From the NCBI GenBank assembly GCA_964628905.1, contig CAZVNS010000011.1, positions 1 to 57,081 on the forward strand: a DNA stretch of 57,081 nucleotides, given 5' to 3'. A program made the position numbers and the translations under genes. Positions 50,108-57,081 of the stretch are shown in pieces; within the stretch, counting starts at the first letter, position 1, and each line of letters begins with the position of its first letter. The notes beneath the pieces are model-generated. The model saw nothing but the letters and a program-made list of their open reading frames with translations, was not told the origin of the DNA and did no database searches. Source of the stretch: JAJPXC01 sp964628905. Its GTDB lineage: Bacteria > Bacteroidota > Bacteroidia > Bacteroidales > Muribaculaceae.

Positions 50108-50605
50108 TTATTTGGATTCTTCAATCTGGTCGATGAGCTTGTCCACGAGCTTCTCCTGGGCGAGGTCATCGGCAAGTTGCTGTTTCACCACTTTCTGGGC
50201 GATTTCGAGGGCGAATGTGCTGACTTCGTCGCGGAATGACTTTTCAGCCTCCTTGCGCGACTGCTCGATCGACACTTTCGCGGCGTCCATCACCTTCTGC
50301 GCTTCCTTCTGAGCTGCTGTGCGCGCCTCCTCGATGATTTGTGTCTTCATCTTGTCGGCTTCGCGCAGTATGTCGGCTTGTTGCTTGCGCGCCAAGGCCA
50401 TCTGCTTGTCGGCCTCAACGCGGGCATTGTCAAGCTGCTCCTTAGCGTTCTGAGCATACTCAACGCCTTTGTTGATCAGGTCGGCTCGGCTGTCGATACC
50501 TTTGGTGATCGCAGGCCAGCCCCACTTCCACAATATCAGCAGAAGTATCAACAGGGCCACGAACATCCAAAATATCAGGCCGAAATCAGGCGTGAATAAT
50601 TCCAT
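50108..50605 (-). CDS. atpF: ATP synthase Fo subunit b
   Basis: Peripheral stalk; 165 residues. One N-terminal membrane helix (FGLIFWMFVALLILLLILWKW) is followed by a long charged helix rich in Lys, Glu and Ala (KEQLDNARVEADKQMALARKQQADILREADKMK in parts) that dimerises and reaches F1. Standard length for Bacteroidales. Confidence 0.95.
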   Translation of the reverse strand: MELFTPDFGLIFWMFVALLILLLILWKWGWPAITKGIDSRADLINKGVEYAQNAKEQLDNARVEADKQMALARKQQADILREADKMKTQIIEEARTAAQKEAQKVMDAAKVSIEQSRKEAEKSFRDEVSTFALEIAQKVVKQQLADDLAQEKLVDKLIDQIEESK

Positions 50606-50625
50606 TTACTCAGGAGTTTAATTGC

Positions 50626-50868
50626 TTACTGGATGAAAAGTGCGAGGATACAAACGATGACGGCGAAGAGTGCCACACCTTCGACGAGGGCGGCGATCAC
50701 GATCATGTTAGAGCGGATGTCACCGGCCGATTCGGGTTGACGTGCGATAGCTTCCATGGCTGATGCACCAATTTTACCGATGCCAAGACCTGCGCCGATT
50801 GCGGCGATACCTGCACCAATACTTGCGCCAAAGTTGGCCACTGCGTCTGCTAAAATCATTGAAAACAT
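50626..50868 (-). CDS. atpE: ATP synthase Fo subunit c
   Basis: Ring-forming rotor subunit, 80 residues, two membrane helices. Helix one has GAGIAAIGAGLGIGKIG, the loop is ARQPE, and helix two carries the ion-binding carboxylate E63 (IAALVEGVALFAVIV). The residues that bind Na+ in sodium-type rings (Gln in helix one, Ser/Thr beside the Glu) are not there, so proton coupling is more likely. Confidence 0.96.
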   Translation of the reverse strand: MFSMILADAVANFGASIGAGIAAIGAGLGIGKIGASAMEAIARQPESAGDIRSNMIVIAALVEGVALFAVIVCILALFIQ

Positions 50869-50890
50869 AGTTGTAAGTTTTTAGTATTTA

Positions 50891-50969
50891 GAGTTATTAG
50901 TTTTTAAGCTTTTGAGTTTTTGAGTTGTTGAGTTCTTAAGTTCTTAAGTTATTGAGTTATTGAGTTGCG
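50891..50969. repeat. Octamer tandem repeat in the atpB-atpE spacer
   Basis: About eight to nine copies of a degenerate 8-base unit (G/A)AGTTNTT: GAGTTTTT, GAGTTGTT, GAGTTCTT, AAGTTCTT, AAGTTATT, GAGTTATT. On the transcribed strand it reads as a CA/A-rich unstructured spacer. The same unit recurs near 52346-52385. Confidence 0.8.
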
Positions 50970-50975
50970 TGAGTG

Positions 50976-52097
50976 TTAGCTGGCGGGGTGAGCTGCGGGC
51001 TCCGGGGTGGGTTGGGCTGCCAGGGCTTCCTCATGGTGCCCCTTCTCACGTGCGAGGGCTATGAAGATGGTCGACAGCATGGTGAACACGTAGGCCTGGA
51101 TGAAGCTGACGAGCACATCAAGCAGCAGCATGAACACCGAGAATATCATCGATATCACCGTGGTGGCACCGATTACGGCGGCTCCCATGTCGGCGAAGAT
51201 GAAGATCAGCAGGGTGAGCACTATCACGATCATGTGGCCTCCCATCATGTTGGCAAACAGACGCACAGTCAGCGCCGCGGGCTTGGTGAACATGCCGAAT
51301 ATCTCGATAATCGGCATGATGGGTATGGGGCACTTGAGCCACAGGGGCACGTCGGGCCAGAGTATCTCTTTCCAATAATGCTTGGTGCCGAAGAAGTTGG
51401 TGATGAAGAAGGTGAACAGCGCCAATACCAAAGTCACGGCGATGTTGCCGGTGAGGTTGGCGCCACCGGGGAACACCACCAACAGTCCCAGCAGGTTCAT
51501 GAACAGGATCAGGAAGAACACTGTGAGCAGATATGGGGCGAACTTGGGAGCCTCGCTCTTGAGTGTGGCCTTGATCACTCCATCATATATGAAGTCGACG
51601 GTGAGCTCCAGCAGTCCCAGACCCTTGCGCGGCGCCTGGTACTGTTGCTTGGCATACCATACCTTCAGGCGCCACACGCACAGTATCACCAGGATCACGG
51701 AGATGAACAGCGCAAGCACATTCTTGGTGATTGAGATGTCGAAGGGGCGCGATATCTTGCCGTCGGGGGCTATCTCGATCACTTTTCCCTTGAAGTCGCC
51801 ATCGGGGGCGAGCTGGAATGTGAGGTTGCCATCCTTATATGGTTTACCGTCCTGAATGTGGGCAGAGCTGAAGATGTGAAAGCCGTCGCTGCCGAAGAGT
51901 ATCACCGGCAGAGGGATGCGCTTGTGGTGGTTGAAAGGCACCTCCCAGCCGTAACCGTCACCAAGGTGCTCGAATATGATCTCCTGGGGGTCGATTTCCT
52001 GGCTGCCGCCCTCATGATCTGCCGATGCGGCGGCCTTCAGCGGGGTCAGCGCCACCATTGCGATCAATATAGCTAATATGTGAGTGAGTCGCTTCAT
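50976..52097 (-). CDS. atpB: ATP synthase Fo subunit a
   Basis: Stator channel subunit; 373 residues, over 100 more than E. coli's. The extra part is N-terminal: a signal peptide (MKRLTHILAILIAMVALTPLKAAA) and a periplasmic segment of ~110 residues, as in other Bacteroidetes. The essential Arg is in PAALTVRLFANMMGGHMIVI, with a conserved helix after it (VSFIQAYVFTMLSTIFIALA). The His-rich end (KGHHEEALAAQP) is a minor oddity. Confidence 0.95.
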   Translation of the reverse strand: MKRLTHILAILIAMVALTPLKAAASADHEGGSQEIDPQEIIFEHLGDGYGWEVPFNHHKRIPLPVILFGSDGFHIFSSAHIQDGKPYKDGNLTFQLAPDGDFKGKVIEIAPDGKISRPFDISITKNVLALFISVILVILCVWRLKVWYAKQQYQAPRKGLGLLELTVDFIYDGVIKATLKSEAPKFAPYLLTVFFLILFMNLLGLLVVFPGGANLTGNIAVTLVLALFTFFITNFFGTKHYWKEILWPDVPLWLKCPIPIMPIIEIFGMFTKPAALTVRLFANMMGGHMIVIVLTLLIFIFADMGAAVIGATTVISMIFSVFMLLLDVLVSFIQAYVFTMLSTIFIALAREKGHHEEALAAQPTPEPAAHPAS

Positions 52098-52107
52098 TAT
52101 CGTCAGA

Positions 52108-52344
52108 TCAGTATACGCAAACCGACACTACATTGCGGTCATTGTCGGCCACGCCACCCTTGATCGGGGTCTCGTGACGATCCTCGCCGTGATTACCGTA
52201 AGCGATGTTGCCGGCATCGAGGGTCGAGATGAGCGAAGCGTGGTTGTGGAGCACGGTGAATGAGCCCATCTGACCGGGGAGTGTCACCCAGTCAACTTCA
52301 CCCTCGTAGAGGATTGCTTCGGCCGATATTACTTTGAGTGTCAT
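52108..52344 (-). CDS. atpC: ATP synthase F1 subunit epsilon, short form
   Basis: 78 residues, only the N-terminal beta-sandwich (MTLKVISAEAILYEGEVDWVTLPGQMGSFTVLHNHASLIS). The C-terminal helical hairpin that in E. coli inhibits ATP hydrolysis is absent. The short form is usual in Bacteroidales, so this is not a broken gene. It lies 10 bases before atpB. Confidence 0.92.
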   Translation of the reverse strand: MTLKVISAEAILYEGEVDWVTLPGQMGSFTVLHNHASLISTLDAGNIAYGNHGEDRHETPIKGGVADNDRNVVSVCVY

Positions 52345-52345
52345 G

Positions 52346-52385
52346 TTAGTTGTTAAGTTGTTAAGTTGTTGAATTGTTAAGTTGC
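52346..52385. repeat. Octamer tandem repeat in the atpD-atpC spacer
   Basis: Five units of TAAGTTGT (TTAGTTGT, TAAGTTGT, TAAGTTGT, TGAATTGT, TAAGTTGC), nearly the same 8-base unit as in the atpB-atpE spacer. It fills most of the 62-base gap and abuts the atpC start. Confidence 0.8.
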
Positions 52386-52406
52386 TGTCACTGCGGGCGT
52401 GGACTG

Positions 52407-53909
52407 TTACTTAACATCTTCGAGCATCTTCTTACCCTTTTCGATGGCCTCGTCGATGGTGCCGACGTTGAGGAAGGCCTGCTCGGGGTACTGGTCCATC
52501 TCGCCGGAGAGGATCATCTTGAAGCCGCGGATGGTCTCGTTAAGTGGCACCATCACGCCGGGGAGTCCAGTGAACTGCTCAGCCACGTGGAAAGGTTGCG
52601 ACAGGAAGCGCTGGGCTCGGCGGGCGCGAGCCACCACGAGTTTGTCCTCGTCGGAGAGCTCGTCGACGCCGAGGATGGCGATGATGTCCTGAAGTTCGTT
52701 GTATTTCTGCAGCAGCTGCTTCACGGCCTGGGCCACGTCGTAGTGCTCTTGGCCCACGATGTTGGGGTCAAGGATGCGTGATGTCGACTCCAGGGGATCC
52801 ACTGCGGGGTAGATACCAAGCTCCGAAATCTTACGGCTCAACACTGTTGTGGCGTCGAGGAAGCTGAATGTGGTGGCGGGAGCGGGGTCGGTCAAGTCGT
52901 CGGCGGGCACATAGATGGCCTGCACCGAGGTGATTGATCCATTCTTGGTGGAAGTGATACGCTCCTGGAGCATACCCATCTCTGACGCCAGCGTAGGCTG
53001 GTAACCTACGGCTGAAGGCATACGGCCAAGGAGGGCTGAAACCTCCGAACCGGCCTGGGTGAAACGGAAGATGTTGTCGATGAAGAGCAGGATTTCCTTA
53101 CCGCCGCCGTCGGCGTCGCGGAACTGCTCGGCCACGGTCAGGCCGGTAAGCGCCACGCGCAGACGTGCGCCCGGAGGCTCGTTCATCTGGCCGAACACCA
53201 GGGCTGCCTGCGACTGGGCCACTTGCTCCATGTCAACATCGGCGAGGTTCCACTCACCCTTCTCCATGCCATGGGCGAATTTCTCGCCATATTTCATAAC
53301 GCCGCTCTCGATCATCTCGCGGAGCAGGTCGTTACCCTCGCGGGTACGCTCGCCCACGCCGGTGAACACTGAGAAGCCGTTGTGTCCTTTGGCGATGTTG
53401 TTGATAAGCTCCATGATGAGCACGGTCTTGCCCACGCCGGCGCCGCCGAACAGACCGATCTTACCGCCCTTGCTGTAAGGCTCGAGCAGGTCGATCACCT
53501 TAATACCGGTGTAGAGTATCTCGGTTCCGATGGTGAGTTGGTCAAACTCAGGGGCGGGCTGGTGGATGGGGCGCACGTTCTCGCGCTTGAGCTCGGGGAG
53601 GTGGTCGATGGCGTCACCGATCACGTTGAGCAGTCGTCCCTTCACCTGGTTGCCGGTAGGCACGGCGATGGGGCGCTCGAGGTTGTCGACGCGCAGTCCG
53701 CGGCGCAGGCCGTCGGTACTTTCCATAGCCACGCAGCGCACGGTGTCTTCACCGATATGCTGCTCCACTTCGAGTATCAGCTCCTGACCGTCGCCGCGGT
53801 CGGCTTTGAGGGCTGCGTAGATTGGGGGGAGGATGTTATCGTCGCCCTCGAATATCACATCGACTACCGGGCCGATGACTTGGGCTATTTTTCCGTATTT
53901 CTCGCTCAT
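52407..53909 (-). CDS. atpD: ATP synthase F1 subunit beta
   Basis: Catalytic subunit of F1; 500 residues. Walker A is GGAGVGKTVLIMELINN, the catalytic Glu is in GERTREGNDL, and the DELSEEDK-type segment reads DELSDEDKLVV. The N-terminal barrel and C-terminal DELSEED switch are present. First gene of the atp block, 51 bases after nuoH. Confidence 0.98.
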   Translation of the reverse strand: MSEKYGKIAQVIGPVVDVIFEGDDNILPPIYAALKADRGDGQELILEVEQHIGEDTVRCVAMESTDGLRRGLRVDNLERPIAVPTGNQVKGRLLNVIGDAIDHLPELKRENVRPIHQPAPEFDQLTIGTEILYTGIKVIDLLEPYSKGGKIGLFGGAGVGKTVLIMELINNIAKGHNGFSVFTGVGERTREGNDLLREMIESGVMKYGEKFAHGMEKGEWNLADVDMEQVAQSQAALVFGQMNEPPGARLRVALTGLTVAEQFRDADGGGKEILLFIDNIFRFTQAGSEVSALLGRMPSAVGYQPTLASEMGMLQERITSTKNGSITSVQAIYVPADDLTDPAPATTFSFLDATTVLSRKISELGIYPAVDPLESTSRILDPNIVGQEHYDVAQAVKQLLQKYNELQDIIAILGVDELSDEDKLVVARARRAQRFLSQPFHVAEQFTGLPGVMVPLNETIRGFKMILSGEMDQYPEQAFLNVGTIDEAIEKGKKMLEDVK

Positions 53910-53960
53910 TGGGAGTATGTTGTTATTTTTCAGTTTTCAGATATTTGTTGCAGTCGTCGA

Positions 53961-55052
53961 TTAGAAGTGGAGTCCGTAGATGATCACGATCACCATCAGC
54001 ACCAGGTTGCACAGGTTGATGGGGAGCAGGTATTTCCACTCCAGCGAGAGCAGTTGGTCGATACGCAGGCGGGGGAATGTCCACTTAAACCAGATGATTA
54101 CGAATGTCAGGGCAATGGCCTTGCCAAGGAACCAGATGATTGAGGGGATATAGTCCATCACGTTGTTGAAGCATTCCCAACCGGGGATATGCAGGGGCAT
54201 CCATCCGCCGAAGAAGATGAGTGTGGCCACGCCGCCTACGATGAACAGGTTGAGGTACTCGGCCAGGTAGAAGAAACCGAAGTGGATACCGGAGTACTCT
54301 GTGTGGTAGCCGGCGGTAAGCTCGCTCTCGGCCTCGGGGAGGTCAAACGGGCCGCGGTTGGTCTCGGCCGTACCTGCGATCATATATATAATGAAGGCGA
54401 TGATGGCGGGGATGTGGCCCGAGAAGATAAACCACAGATTTTCCTGTTCCTCGACGATGCCGCCAATGCTCATGGTGCCGGCGAGGCATACCATGGTGAG
54501 CACCGACAGGCCGATTGAGAGCTCGTAGCTCACCATTTGCGCTCCTGAGCGGAGGGCGCCGATCAGGGTGTACTTGTTGTTCGACGACCATCCGGCCAGC
54601 AGGATGCCGAGCACGCCTATCGACGACACGGCTACCAAGAAGAATATGCCGATGTTGAAGTCGATGATCTGCATGCCTTTACCCCATGGGAGACAGGCGA
54701 AAGCGAGCATCGAGGCGATAATCACCAGGTAGGGGGCGAGTGCGAAGAGGAATTTGTCGATGTTGTTCAGCACGATCAACTCCTTGATGAGGATCTTGAA
54801 CATGTCGGCGAAGCTCTGGAGCATGCCCAGCGGACCTACGCGGTTGGGGCCGAGGCGGCACTGGAACGCGGCGCATACCTTGCGCTCGAAGTAGATGTAG
54901 AACAGTGCCAGAAGGGCATAAGCCAACAGGAGCACGACGCCGATGAGCACACACTCGGTGGTGATGGCCAGCCAGTTGGGCATGAACGACGCCAGCCCTT
55001 GGTGTATCCAGTCGCCTACCGAAGTAAAATCGAGAACTTTATTGGTTATCAT
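53961..55052 (-). CDS. nuoH: NADH-quinone oxidoreductase subunit H
   Basis: Membrane subunit that forms the quinone chamber with NuoB and NuoD; 363 residues, eight or so helices. Signatures: FERKVCAAFQCRLGPNRVGPLGMLQSFADMFKILIKE in parts, WSSNNKYTLIGALRSGAQMVSYE, and AETNRGPFDLPEAESELTAGYHTEYSG. Last nuo gene before the atp block. Confidence 0.97.
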   Translation of the reverse strand: MITNKVLDFTSVGDWIHQGLASFMPNWLAITTECVLIGVVLLLAYALLALFYIYFERKVCAAFQCRLGPNRVGPLGMLQSFADMFKILIKELIVLNNIDKFLFALAPYLVIIASMLAFACLPWGKGMQIIDFNIGIFFLVAVSSIGVLGILLAGWSSNNKYTLIGALRSGAQMVSYELSIGLSVLTMVCLAGTMSIGGIVEEQENLWFIFSGHIPAIIAFIIYMIAGTAETNRGPFDLPEAESELTAGYHTEYSGIHFGFFYLAEYLNLFIVGGVATLIFFGGWMPLHIPGWECFNNVMDYIPSIIWFLGKAIALTFVIIWFKWTFPRLRIDQLLSLEWKYLLPINLCNLVLMVIVIIYGLHF

Positions 55053-55078
55053 TATTGTATGTGATAATTCGTGATTGG

Positions 55079-56710
55079 TTAACGGTCCATGTCAGGCACG
55101 ATGTAGTCGAGCGATCCGCCGATTGTGATCAAGTCGGCGATCTTGCCGCCGCGGGTGATGTGGTCGACCACCGATGCCAACGGGAGGCAGGGGGGTGCGA
55201 TCTTAAGACGGTAGGGGGAGGTGGTGCCGTCGCTCTCGATGTAGATGCCGAAAGCGCCGCGGCAACCCTCGACGAGCTGGAACCAGTGGCCCTGAGGGAG
55301 CTTGAGCACCTTGGGCACCTTGGCGCAAATGTCGCCCTCGGGGATGTTGTCGACGAGCTGCTCGAGGATGTGGGCTGACTGCTCCATCTCCTCCATGCGC
55401 ACTTTGAAGCGGGCCATGGAGTCGCCCTCGGTGCGCACCACCTGCTCGAAGTCGAGCCGCGGGTAGATGCTGTAGGGGTGGGTTTTGCGGATATCGCACG
55501 CCCAGCCTGAGCCGCGGCCTGAGGGGCCTGTGACAGCCCATGATATGGCATCGTCGTGGGTGAGCACTCCCACGCCTTCAAGACGGTTTTTGGCGATTAC
55601 GTTGCCGGTGAATATCTTGTTGTATTCCTTGATGTTTTTGGGCAGTACGGCCAGGAGCTCCTTGACGTCGTGGACGAAGTCGGGGTGGAGGTCCTGCATC
55701 ACGCCACCGATGCAGTCGTAGTTGAATGTCATGCGGGCGCCGCACGTGCGCTCCATGATGTCGAGTATCTGCTCGCGCACGCGCAGTGTGTAGAAGAGCA
55801 TTGTGGTGGCTCCGAGGTCCATGCAGTAGGTGCCGATGAAGAGGCAGTGCGATGCGATGCGGCTGAGCTCGTCCATCATCACGCGGATCACCTGGGCGCG
55901 GGGTGTGGCCTCGATGCCGGCGGCCTTCTCGATGCAGAGGCACAGGCCATGGTGGTAGTTGTGGGCCGAGAAGTAGTCCAGACGGTCCATGAAGTGGAGG
56001 GTCTGGGGGTAGGTGAGCTTCTCGCAGAGCTTCTCCACGCCGCGGTGGATGTAGCCCATGTAGACGTCGATCTTCTTGATGGTCTCGCCGTCGACTGCGG
56101 TGCGGAAGCGGAGCACGCCGTGTGTGGCGGGGTGCTGCGGACCGATGTTGATCACGAAGTCGTCTTCCTTGAACATCGGCACGGTCTTCTTCTCGACCTT
56201 TCCGTCGGCCTTCTCCACCCAGGTGTAGGTGTTGTCGTCCTGGCGCTCATTCTCGATGCTGACGGGGTTGAGGTTGGGGTCGGCGTCGTCGTAGTCCTTG
56301 CGCAGGGGGTATCCCTTCCAGTCGACTGAGAGGAAGAGTCGGCGCATGTCGGGGTTGTTGATGAAGATGATGCCGAAGAAGTCGTAGACCTCGCGCTCAT
56401 ATATTCCGGCGATGCTCCACAGGTCGGCTATGGAGTGGAGCATGGGGTTCTGGCTGTTGGTGGTGGTCACCTTCACCGACACCATGTGGTTGTGCTCGGT
56501 TGAAATGAGGTAGTAGACGCATCCCAGGGAGTCCTTCCAGTCCATGCCCACGATAGTGACGAGGTAGTCGAACTTCAGCTCGGGGTCGTCGCGGAGGGTC
56601 TGCGCTAACTGATGCCACTGGGCATCGGGGATATTTACCAACAAGGTCTCCCCCTGCTCAAAGGTGGCCTGGGGAAACGCTTGTGCTATCTTATCCTGTA
56701 TATTGGCCAT
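55079..56710 (-). CDS. nuoCD: NADH-quinone oxidoreductase fused subunits C and D
   Basis: 543-residue fusion of the two peripheral-arm subunits. NuoC occupies about 1-170, with the C-signature REVYDFFGIIFINNPDMRRLFLSVDWKGYPLRKDY. NuoD follows from about 190: NIGPQHPATHGVLRFR (quinone-site His), GYIHRGVEKLCE, FSAHNYHHGLC, SWAVTGPSGRGSG, and the C-terminal LDYIVPDMDR. No nuoE, F or G lies between it and nuoH, so NADH dehydrogenase subunits are missing from this locus. Confidence 0.96.
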   Translation of the reverse strand: MANIQDKIAQAFPQATFEQGETLLVNIPDAQWHQLAQTLRDDPELKFDYLVTIVGMDWKDSLGCVYYLISTEHNHMVSVKVTTTNSQNPMLHSIADLWSIAGIYEREVYDFFGIIFINNPDMRRLFLSVDWKGYPLRKDYDDADPNLNPVSIENERQDDNTYTWVEKADGKVEKKTVPMFKEDDFVINIGPQHPATHGVLRFRTAVDGETIKKIDVYMGYIHRGVEKLCEKLTYPQTLHFMDRLDYFSAHNYHHGLCLCIEKAAGIEATPRAQVIRVMMDELSRIASHCLFIGTYCMDLGATTMLFYTLRVREQILDIMERTCGARMTFNYDCIGGVMQDLHPDFVHDVKELLAVLPKNIKEYNKIFTGNVIAKNRLEGVGVLTHDDAISWAVTGPSGRGSGWACDIRKTHPYSIYPRLDFEQVVRTEGDSMARFKVRMEEMEQSAHILEQLVDNIPEGDICAKVPKVLKLPQGHWFQLVEGCRGAFGIYIESDGTTSPYRLKIAPPCLPLASVVDHITRGGKIADLITIGGSLDYIVPDMDR

Positions 56711-56740
56711 TGGTGATAATGGTTATAAGGTTTATTATTC

Positions 56741-57081
56741 TTATTTTTCCCGGGCTTTGGCATCGTCTACACCTGCCACGGGGTGGGCGGCGAGAAATCC
56801 CTGCTGCTTCTCCTGGCGGTTGACGCCTCCGAAGAAGCGCTCCACCTTGATCTTGCGCGACAGCTGCATGATGCCGTAGATCATGGCTTCGGGGCGCGGA
56901 GGGCATCCGGGCACGAACACGTCGACGGGCACGATGTCCTCAATGCCCTTGGCCACGTGGTAGCTGTTGCGGAAGGGGCCGCCGGAGATGGCGCATGAGC
57001 CGCAGGCTATCACATACTTAGGCTCGGCGAGCTGGTCGTAGAGGCGGCGGAACACGGGCACCATGCGGTTGACGATCGTGC
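56741..57081 (-). CDS. nuoB: NADH-quinone oxidoreductase subunit B, 5' end outside window
   Basis: C-terminal ~113 residues of NuoB; the frame is open to the edge. It holds the late cluster-N2 ligands in VIACGSCAISGGPF and VDVFVPGCPPRPEAMIYGIMQL. A short tail of about 30 residues after the core is divergent. The start and the first Cys pair are beyond 57081. It is followed by nuoCD after 30 bases. Confidence 0.95.
   Translation of the reverse strand, partial: TIVNRMVPVFRRLYDQLAEPKYVIACGSCAISGGPFRNSYHVAKGIEDIVPVDVFVPGCPPRPEAMIYGIMQLSRKIKVERFFGGVNRQEKQQGFLAAHPVAGVDDAKAREK

Noticed and set aside
50891..50969. CRISPR-like array
   Set aside because: The unit is only 8 bases, has no unique spacers, and no cas genes are near.
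1..57081. tRNA, rRNA, insertion sequences, prophage or SusC/SusD genes
   Set aside because: No cloverleaf, rRNA stretch, transposase, integrase or SusC/D-type protein was seen in any spacer or frame.

Overview
The window looks like chromosomal DNA of an anaerobic gut-type Bacteroidales bacterium. Muribaculaceae is my best guess; the family is inferred and the order is fairly secure. Supporting signs are promoters of the Bacteroidetes -7 type (TAnnTTTG), an AT-rich spacer / GC-rich gene pattern, the Bacteroidetes form of RNA polymerase omega, a nuoCD fusion without nuoEFG, a NagB-LmbE fusion, and a T9SS-like C-terminal sorting domain on a secreted protein. I see no rRNA, tRNA, CRISPR array, insertion sequence or phage gene.

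Layout. (1) 1-22.7 kb is mostly housekeeping: alaS and an AraC-type regulator (+); queA-mutL (-); a NagB/LmbE fusion (-); an exported protein of unknown function (-); rpsO (-); bamD-rpoZ (-); a secreted GHL10 glycosidase (+); an operon dedA-rpe-ftsK-lolA-trxB (-); a lone UDG-fold protein (+); and rpsF-rpsR-rplI (-). (2) 23.0-38.7 kb is one long plus-strand gene train of 11 genes that ends in a strong intrinsic terminator. I read it as a peptidoglycan (MurNAc) salvage cluster: exported Amidase_3-like protein, two-domain GT2 protein, HIT/GalT-fold protein (DUF4922 type), SpoIID-like protein without a signal peptide, AmpG-like permease, NamZ (DUF1343), FAD/Fe-S D-lactate dehydrogenase, MurT-like membrane protein, MurK-like kinase, MurQ etherase, and an SGNH esterase lipoprotein. 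(3) 38.9-57.1 kb is minus strand: serB, then a merged respiratory block read as nuoB-nuoCD-nuoH-[atpD-C-B-E-F-H-A-G]-nuoI-J-K-L-M-N. The complete F1Fo ATP synthase operon lies inside the complex I operon, between nuoH and nuoI. nuoB runs off the right edge.

How the genes could work together. The secreted amidase and NamZ, and perhaps the GHL10 protein, would cut wall fragments to MurNAc and muropeptides. The AmpG-like and MurT-like proteins would import them, MurK would phosphorylate MurNAc, and MurQ would split it into GlcNAc-6-P and D-lactate. D-lactate would be oxidised by the FAD/Fe-S enzyme, and GlcNAc-6-P could pass to amino-sugar catabolism. The NagB/LmbE fusion at 7.0-9.0 kb is a candidate for that last step, but its NagB domain has lost most catalytic residues. 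The functions of the GT2, HIT/GalT-fold and signal-less SpoIID proteins in this train are unexplained and are the most interesting part of the window.
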